From: Haberlea rhodopensis
Taxonomy: Eukaryota > Streptophyta > Magnoliopsida > Lamiales > Gesneriaceae
Assembly: GCA_907163345.1 (NCBI GenBank)
Contig: CAJQUN010000061.1
Span: forward strand, 2,542,001 to 2,606,000
Reading direction: 5' to 3'
Length of the DNA stretch: 64,000 nucleotides
Each line of letters begins with the position of its first letter. Position 1 is the first letter of the stretch. The notes beneath the pieces are model-generated. The model worked only from the letters and a program-made list of their open reading frames with translations, made no database searches and was not told where the DNA came from. Shown here in pieces: positions 56,503-64,000 of this stretch. Position numbers and translations under genes: made by a program.

Positions 56503-56862
56503 ACATTTTCTAGTTATAAATTCGAATCAATTCAAATCAGAGGATACTTTGTTATATTACTTTATCTAAACACAATAAAATTAAATTAAAATAGACCAAA
56601 ATCAAATGCTACCACCTTTTTCCTAGTCACACATTAAAAGGCATAGAAAATGAATTTAGGAGACAAAAAATACAATATATACATTTTCTAGTTATAAATT
56701 CGAATCAATTCAAATCACATAATATTACAAAGGATACTTTGTTATATAACTTTATCTAAACACAATAAAATTAAATTAAAATAGACCATAATCAAATGGC
56801 TACCACCTTTTTCCTAGTCACATTAAAAGGCATAGAAAATGAATTTAGGAGACAAAAAATGT
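56503..56862. repeat. 178-bp tandem duplication 3' of the alpha-COP gene
   Basis: The unit starting ACATTTTCTAGTTATAAATT at 56503 repeats at 56681. The copies differ by a few substitutions and small indels, such as an extra CATAATATTACAAA-like insert in the second copy. The second copy ends about 320 bp from the stop codon of the gene, so it may overlap the 3' untranslated region or the terminator. Confidence 0.93.
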
Positions 56863-57184
56863 CTATTACATCTTCAAAAATAACATTTAAGATCCACCAT
56901 ACTATAAAAAGGGGCAAAATAGAGATCCACACTAAATTCCCACAGCGTAAGAATTGTCCAAATACAAAAAAAACTTACGTAAATTATTACATTGAAAGTT
57001 GTGATCATGAAAACAAAAAAAGCTGCAAGGGTAGAGGGTGTTGATCAAAGTGATTACTACAAGATGAAAATAAATTTAGAGCAGATATGTAAATCTGAAT
57101 CTGAAATTCCTACCTCTCCGTTTGTCCTGATGGCACCCGTCCCGCTACCGAACGATTCTGTAGCTCGAACGAACAATTATCGAA

Positions 57185-60100
57185 TCATCTGGTTTGTGTA
57201 GGGGAACAGAGCAAGCCAGATGCAACAGATCCAACCACAGCAAGTTCACAAACGGTGCAAAGCTGCCCTTCCTGAGATGGGACGAAGTGTGTGCTGCAGT
57301 AGGGGCAAGTTAGGTCTCTCTGCCCTCGGTATATTGGGACATACGTGGCACCACACACCACGAATGGGTTTCTAAAATCGTAATTCAGCTGTGTAGCATC
57401 GCTCATATTCCTTTCGGCAGCCTGCAGAACCTGTCGAGCTGTTCGAGCTTGGTTTTCATTACTTGGGTTGGTTTCCAGAAGTCTCCTGGCAAAGTTAGCA
57501 GCAGTGCTCAGATTCTGGGCCTTGTAGCAAACAGTCATAGCATTCAATAATGCGAGTCGAGTGTGTGGAAGCTGGAGGATGCAGTGGGTAAAATAGGCAG
57601 CAAGTTCCTGCTGACGAACAGGGTTGTCCCTCAATTCCCTCCTCTTAAGCTCCATTTGCAGACCTAAAACATACTCCTTTACTATGATAATCAACTCCTT
57701 AACTTCGTCCACTTCTCTTCGCGTTTCAACCACAATGAGGGGGATTGTGTGAAGAATAGATAGAAAAAATCTAAGAGCTTCAGACAACCTTCCAGCAGTC
57801 GTAGACTTGTAACCAGCCTTGAGCTTCTCATCCAATTGAGAGAAATTAAACACAAGTGCAGGGGGGGACCGCACATTGGGACTCGCTGACTCGTTCCAAC
57901 CCCTTTCCACCGACACTGATATCACCGGGGCCGAGGAGAAAGCCCGTAAGTAACTGTGACTGCCCATGTGAATGTCAATAAAAAATGACTTCAAAGGAGA
58001 GAAATTCCTTATCCCTAGCTGACGGCTCAATAGACGCATTGCTGTGTCAAAGTCTCCAGCAGCAGCATGTTCAGCGGCAAGAGACGATCTTTGGACCCAA
58101 ATCTGGCTTACGGGTATACCAGGGGTTGGGGCAACAAATACAGAAGCACGTGTGTGTGGAGCTGTCCTTGGAGTGTCAGAATCAGGAGGCAGATCCAAGT
58201 CCTCCAGACCCCATCCTCCCTCTTCATTCTCCTCCTGATCAACCTCATCCTCCAGCAATGCGTTAATGTCCCCGTTCTGCATATTGTTCACCTCACCGAT
58301 ATCCAAACCCTCTCCCCAATCAGCATCCGCAGCCTCTTCATAATCCTCATGTCCACCTCTGATAGTATCATCAAGGCCACCTTCGAAAATTCCTTTGCTA
58401 ACCATTAACAATGGCCAATCGCCAGCACATAAAACCGGACTCGGGGGCATTAATAAGCTAGCTTCCTTCTCCGGTAAAGAAGGAACATTATCACCAAGTT
58501 TCTCAGCTACACGATCCGCAATGTCATTGATACCATGAACTTTGGCTGTGACATAGGCAAGAGGCAGATGGCCTGCATTTTCCAGAATCTTAACACGCTC
58601 CTGGACATCACCAAGATACAGTGCATCATGGAACTGGCCCATAACATCATTCTTGACCTCAGCAATTCTCATCATTTTGGACAATTTTTCAAGATTACCA
58701 GTTATCAGATAATGAAAGGACAACCTCCCAAAGTTTTTGGTTTTTTGGTATGCATATTCAACAATCCCAGCATTTCCCTGACGAAGGGCCTCCACCCCTA
58801 GCCTGTACCAGTGGTCTTTCTCATCAATCTTCTTAGCAGATTCAAGGGCTTTCTCGATGTTACCGCTTTCAAGGGCTAAGTTAAAGCGAGTTCTTTCATC
58901 CTTCACAAAGTAAAGGGCAACCTGTGGGAAGCCCTTTTGCTGCAGATAAGCAATCATGGCCTGTCCGCATAGTTCGGATTTTTTTATCATGCTCATCACT
59001 TGATCATATCTCTTCCCAAGAAGAGATAACTTAAAGATATATTCTGTTGAATCTATAATGATAGGGCGGTTTTTCCCCTCTCTGTCCAGGCAAAATATTG
59101 TGTTCCCAAATATTTTCGTAATATATACAGGGACATCCAATGTCTTAATAATTCCACTGTCTCCATTTGGAAGGCAATACTTGATATGTGTGAGTGTAGT
59201 ATAGACGAAGACACCATTATCATCCCATGCTCCACTCTTGACACGAATAGTCTCATGAAGAGTGCAGTGGTGCACAAGCTTTTTATCAGCAATAACGATA
59301 GAGTGCTTGCTCAATAAAGCAACAGAGTCCATATTCGGAGACCAGACCACATACCTAAGAAATGGAGTTTGAAGATCTCCAAGAATATTCCTTTGCTGAA
59401 GATCAAAGATCACAACCCTGTCCTCAGCCCTGCAGAGAAGATTTCCAGTACCCGCATAGAATATAGCATCAGTAGCAATGGGAAGGACACTTTTTTTCAC
59501 TATTTCATTTTTTAGGTTCTTGACCAAGACCTGATTGCTGCTCTTCTCCAGTACAGCAAACCTATTTCGAGCAACAAAAACTGCTGATCCTCCAACACCT
59601 CTTCTTGCCTCTTGAGCTGTGTCACCTCTTCCAGAACTTTCTTTAGGAACAACATAGAGTTCATACGACCCCCCATCCACATCCGAGCAAACCAACACAG
59701 CATTCTCGGAAGGACTGTAAGAAAGAGTTCGAGGCCCTTGATTTAAACTATTAGAACCAGGTCGACGAATTGGTATTAGCTGAGTATCTTTCTGAGATGA
59801 ATATTCGAAGGACCGTAGAAATCGATCCTTGACATAGAAGACTGAATCACCACTAACAGAAAAGGCAGGACGCTCTCTCTCCAACTTAAAAACAATCATG
59901 CCACTATCATGACCAGCAGCCAGAAGATTCATCTCAGGATGGGCTGAAAGAATCCAGAACCTATCATGCTCCCTACGAAAAGTCTGCAGGCCGGTTCTTT
60001 TTGTAGCATCCCAAACTCTGATACTCTTGTCTTCTGAATTCGAGACAATGATATCTTGTCTTGCATGGAACAAAACACATGACACATTGTTCATGTGGCC

Positions 60101-62609
60101 TCTCAATGTATCCACTTCCCAAGCCTTAGTATCTAAAGACAAAATAAATCAAATATCAGCCACTGAATATTCACAATCTAAAACATTCATGCAACTAGAA
60201 GACATATACAATACTTAAAATAAATTCTAGGTCATACAAACATAACTAATAAGAGAAAGTTCACATCCATATGCCAATACACTCAAGAAAGGCTACATTC
60301 AATTTCCTGATCCCTACGGAAGGAATAAAAATCTCATGATCTACAAATAATAATTTGAGGGTTGATGTGGATGGTCAGAAGTATATGATCAGATGATAAG
60401 CTACATTATGCATTGGCATGCATCTGAGATCCTTCAAATTGGACAGAAGCTAAATTAGCTACTAACTTTAACTTATATCGTCTACTAGCCCCAACTAATC
60501 TCCCTTTCCGCTTTTTCCATATCTTTAGTAACATTTAGGTCACTAAACATACCTCTTTCACCAACTTTAGAAATAAGCTAATGCTTCATTCAGATCTTCA
60601 CAGATTACAATCAACCTACAACTACTAAAATGACCAAAAGGAAGCTGCAGAGATCAGAAACCTAAACATTAAAATTTTGTAGTAGGCAAAAATAGATTTA
60701 GAGTAATAAAAAGTATTCACCCATCATCACGGTTAAATATAATTTCATGCTTGCATAAATTTCTAATGAATCTCAGAAGATAGTATATTTTTTTCTAAAT
60801 AGTGTCCAAAAGCTACATCAAATAATGTCAGTTAAGCATACCATTCATGCGCCAGATTTTCACCTGGCGGTCGTCTGCTCCGGAAACAATCAAAGGGAGA
60901 GTTGGATGGAAGGAAGCCCAATTCACTCCTCTATCATGGCCTTCCAAGACATACTTGACAACAGCATCAACCCCACCAAAGAAGTCTGTATTCATTTGAG
61001 ACAATCGTAATATGTCATCAGCAGGAGATACTGTTTTTTTCCTCAAGGCACCAATATCCCAAACACGTACAGTCTGATCCAAGGAGGCTGACACAACCAA
61101 GTCTTCTTTGGGGTGAAATGATGCACACATTACATAATGATTGTGCCCAGTCAACACAGAAATGCAAGTTCGTGACTGCCAATTCCATATTCTGATTGTT
61201 TGATCATCACTTGCACTTACAATCCAGGGATACTCGTGATGAAATTGAACCGTCCGGATATAATCAAGATGACCCAGAAGGGTAAATAGACATCTGTGCA
61301 ATTTGTAATTCCACACCTTGATTTTGTAATCGTCACCTGCAAAGACCGGCATTAGCATTAACTAGAAAGATGCATCTTAATTCCAACACGTGAAAGAAGC
61401 TTCTGGAAACATAGCCCATCACTTTCCAAAGCAACAGATCAACAATTTTTGTTCTCAAAAAGATAAAAAAGGCCATCTTTCCATATCATTTGTAGCAGGC
61501 AATTCGATGTTTCAAAATAATCAGAGGACAGTTACGTTCAACAACGGGTGTAATATCAATCAACTGACAGCAAATGGCAAATAAGAAAGATCGTCAGACA
61601 AAATTATCCAATGCAACAAAAATACATCAGATATCAACAAAGTGATGCAGATGAATTTTTTGGCTATCAAACTACCCATGCCCCATGGTCATGTCATGTG
61701 CTGAAGACAATTAAGCTTTAAACTTTGCCTAACAACAACAATAAGATGATGACAAGATTACAGAAATCAAGATTGTCCTGCTCTGACGAGCCCAGTTTCC
61801 TAAAGTTAGACCAAGTTCCATCACAATCAAGTTAGACCAAGTTCCATCACAATCTAAGTTATCGAAGACACAGACTGCAGTGCTTCAACATTACAAGTCC
61901 TTATATCCTATCTAGGGCATTAATTAAATTCTAATCATTAAGATTCTGATACTCTCATTCCAGCTCGGCAAGCTAAAATCTCACAGATTGCAGTGCTTCG
62001 ACATTACAAGTCCTTATATCCTATCTTGGGCATTAATTAAATTCTAATCATTAAGATTCCGAGACTCTCAGTCCAGAGGGGCAAGCTAAAATCTCTATAC
62101 CAGCCGATTCCGACAACTGAAACAACTACATAGCTTTCAAAGATAAAATTACAAATAATTGATTACAAAATCCGCTGAACATACAAATGAATAGTACCCC
62201 ATTCAAAATCGTAAAAACAACTGATTCTGTAGCCAATCCATCACACACCACAAATCTAATAGTAACTAACTAAAACAAAACAGCAGATCCAGATCACAAA
62301 ACAGTGTCATTGCCACCAAAAGACACAATTACACGAAACCAAGCAGATCACGATGAAAATATAAATTCCAACAAAAAGATTAACAAAGAAATTAATCAGA
62401 CCTCCAGATACAAGAAGCGGTTGCGTTTTATGAAAATGAACGCCGCGAACGGGTCCATCGTGCTCGTCGAACCGATCAATGAGCGTTCCCATCCGGTAAT
62501 CCCAGAGCTGGATCACTCCGCTGTGGAGACTCGCCAAGATCCATGGCCTCTTGCTGTGGAAACTCAGACCCTTCACTCTATTACTCTTAGTCTCGAACTT
62601 CGTCAACAT
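57185..62609 (-). CDS. COPA: Coatomer subunit alpha (alpha-COP), three exons
   Basis: Alpha-COP is the large scaffold subunit of the COPI coat, which forms vesicles for Golgi-to-ER and intra-Golgi transport. Exons on the minus strand are 62609-62402, 61336-60842 and 60132-57185, with GT-AG introns. The lengths 208, 495 and 2,948 nt give 1,216 codons plus stop, the usual size in plants. The start MLTKFETKSNRVKGLSFHSK is the conserved N-terminus; an upstream in-frame ATG at 62627 would add six residues. WD40 repeats fill residues 1-300 (QLWDYRMG, KVWNYKLH, RIWNWQSR, RVWDIGAL, KIWRMN, RVWDAT). They form the propeller that reads dilysine cargo signals. A solenoid follows, then an acidic linker (EDEVDQEENEEGGWGLEDLD). 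The C-terminal domain, which binds epsilon-COP, ends with CPYCSTHFV and CTVCELAVVG. No lesion is seen, so this is the only clearly functional gene of the window. Confidence 0.98.
60133..60841 (-). other. Intron 2 of the alpha-COP gene
   Basis: Donor GTATGCTT at 60841, after RMN, and acceptor GTCTTTAG before 60132. The junction restores RMNDTKAWEVDTLRG. 709 bp, AT-rich, nothing else seen. Confidence 0.95.
61337..62401 (-). other. Intron 1 of the alpha-COP gene, with two internal tandem duplications
   Basis: Donor GTCTGATT at 62401 and acceptor TTTGCAG before 61336. Inside, a 28-bp unit (AAGTTAGACCAAGTTCCATC) repeats near 61803-61857. A 113-bp unit starting TGCAGTGCTTC repeats at 61876 and 61989 with few differences. 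The intron is 1,065 bp. Confidence 0.93.
61876..62095. repeat. 113-bp tandem duplication in intron 1
   Basis: Two copies with TTACAAGTCCTTATATCCTA and GGCATTAATTAAATTCTAAT in the same order, differing at several bases. Confidence 0.93.
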
Positions 62610-63307
62610 TGTTCTACAATCCTTCACGAAAAATCACACACACCAGAGCGGAACGACAAGATCTAATTTCAATCTAACAATTCTAAACCTTAACTGAGAT
62701 TCACGATCTGAAATTGATTCAGATCTGTGAAGAAATCGAGCCTTCTCCTCAAATCGAAGTGATAGGGAATGTAGGTCTACGCAGAGTGCGTGTGGTAATC
62801 CGACTAGGGGACAGAAATGAAATAGTTCAGTTTACCCGAATTGAACATCTTAACCGAATTAATCTGAAAAGAAAAAAACTTAATTTGATTTCGATTTCAA
62901 GTGATTAAAATACTTTTACCCAAACTTAATTTTAATATTCCCATTGATTCTTTATTTAAACTTCTTTCTATATTTATTTTCTTTATTTCAACTCGCAACC
63001 AACTTCAAAAGACCTAAAATCTCTTACTTTAATTGCATAAAAATCCCTAATGCAATTAGGATTATTACAAAAACACCTAAAATCCTATTTTTGCTATTAA
63101 ACAACTCCTGATAAGGGGATACGTAAATGCAGGGGCCTATATAAACATGAGATCCTCCAGTTTCTGTCATCTTGAGAATCCCAATAACATACTTTTGCAA
63201 ATGACTCACAGTTCTATGATAAATTTTAAGCCATGAAATACCCTCAAATAATATGAGAAAATAAATAACAGGCACATCATCCTTCTTTATTACAATAAAA
63301 ATTTAAC
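62610..63307 (-). promoter_or_regulatory. 5' region and probable promoter of the alpha-COP gene
   Basis: About 0.7 kb between the start codon and the pararetrovirus-like repeat. The first 150 bp upstream are less AT-rich, as expected of a 5' untranslated region. No TATA box can be assigned with confidence. Beyond about 62900 the sequence is AT-rich without coding potential. Confidence 0.5.
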
Positions 63308-64000
63308 AAACTGAAATATACCATTTTGACCATAATGGCACCGGGTGAGGTGGGTTGCAAAGCCACTAGTCAAAAAATTACTGCCTCCAGACTGTTTTAT
63401 GAATAACTCCTCACCATCCAACCTCAGCCCCTCAGGCGAGGTTACTCTGCAAGTTATCCGACTCCTTCAGAAACCGCGCAGTACAGCCCTACTTCATTTC
63501 ATACCTTAGGGCGTAAGGTATAATCAAGGTATAAGAAAGATTTAAAGAAATCTAAGAGATAGATGGGCAACAACATTTATTTTATTCTGAAAATACTTAT
63601 AATATATATTACATTAAAACATCTCATTTTGGGAGGAGACAAACTTGTTTAGCCTCTCATATAGATGAGGCTTTACTTAAGAACACATAAACTGAACTAC
63701 AGAACAATATTACAAACGATTACAAAAGAAAGAAAGAAAAAAATTATTATCAAGCTATGAAAATTGAAAGATTACAAAGCTTGGAGACTACAGTTTTTAT
63801 TCTCATAAAACTATGGAGAATTTTCGATGTCATTAGCTTTCTGAATGAGTATCTTCATATAGGCATGAATCCGGACTTCCTTCGAATTCAAATCTTGATA
63901 ATTGTTGAGTGCGCTTGTGGGTTTACCTAACTTTCACGTGTTCTGGCATCTTTGTCTGGGTGTGCCAACTTTTCTCGTGAGTTGCCATTATTTTTGTCTG
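63308..64000 (-). mobile_element. Inverted second copy of the pararetrovirus-like promoter and leader
   Basis: The reverse complement of about 48960-50275 without the 581-bp MITE. Shared blocks include CTCAACAATTATCAAGATTT, GGATTCATGCCTATAT, GTAGTCTCCAAGCTTTGTAA and GTTGTTGCCCATCTATCTCT. The TATA element is altered (TATATGAA). Its downstream end points towards the alpha-COP gene, and it continues past the window edge. Confidence 0.85.

Overview
The window is nuclear DNA of a flowering plant, probably a eudicot; I cannot name the genus. The evidence is one intron-containing gene for the alpha subunit of the COPI coat on the minus strand, surrounded by plant-type LTR retrotransposons (SIRE-like copia, Athila-like gypsy, Tekay-like chromovirus), hAT transposons and a decayed caulimovirid-like pararetrovirus.

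Layout. 1-11.8 kb is a decayed Ty1/copia polyprotein on the plus strand. A gag-protease Athila-like element (2394-10230, TSD AACGT) splits it, and that element carries its own 844-bp hAT insertion. From about 11.8 to 41.1 kb there is an old plus-strand Tekay-like element. Its 5' LTR was entered by a second Athila-like element (13705-22519, TSD ATTGT), whose gag holds a 3-kb hAT transposon. Its internal region was entered by a younger minus-strand Tekay-like element (23945-31637, TSD GCGAT). Its distal part was entered by a SIRE-like copia element (34138-38646). A truncated second copy of the old LTR, with the same Athila junction, follows at 38647-41073.

From 42.3 to 50.3 kb lies a decayed pararetrovirus-like sequence. 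A solo LTR (42652-46941, TSD ACCAA) interrupts it, and that solo LTR contains another solo LTR. 50.3-57 kb is AT-rich with hAT MITEs, microsatellites and a broken RPA70-like coding region. 57185-62609 is the intact three-exon alpha-COP gene (1,216 codons). 63308-64000 repeats the pararetrovirus promoter and leader in inverted orientation, about 0.7 kb upstream of the alpha-COP start codon.

The most unusual signal is in the LTRs. Five LTR groups from the Athila-like and Tekay-like lineages, plus a SIRE-like copia LTR, carry a cluster of short CpG-rich palindromes. In the gypsy LTRs the ideal unit is GGCGATCGATCGCC; in the SIRE LTR it is ATCGCCTCAGGCGAT, the same GGCGAT half-site turned outward. 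In every group palindromes come in pairs or runs with centres about 21 bp apart. Most other spacings fall near 31, 42 or 52 bp, multiples of one DNA helical turn. The cluster lies at a lineage-specific distance from the LTR start. The layout persists where individual palindromes have decayed. This looks like a phased protein-binding or RNA-structure array shared across unrelated retrotransposon superfamilies, and I know of no description of it.
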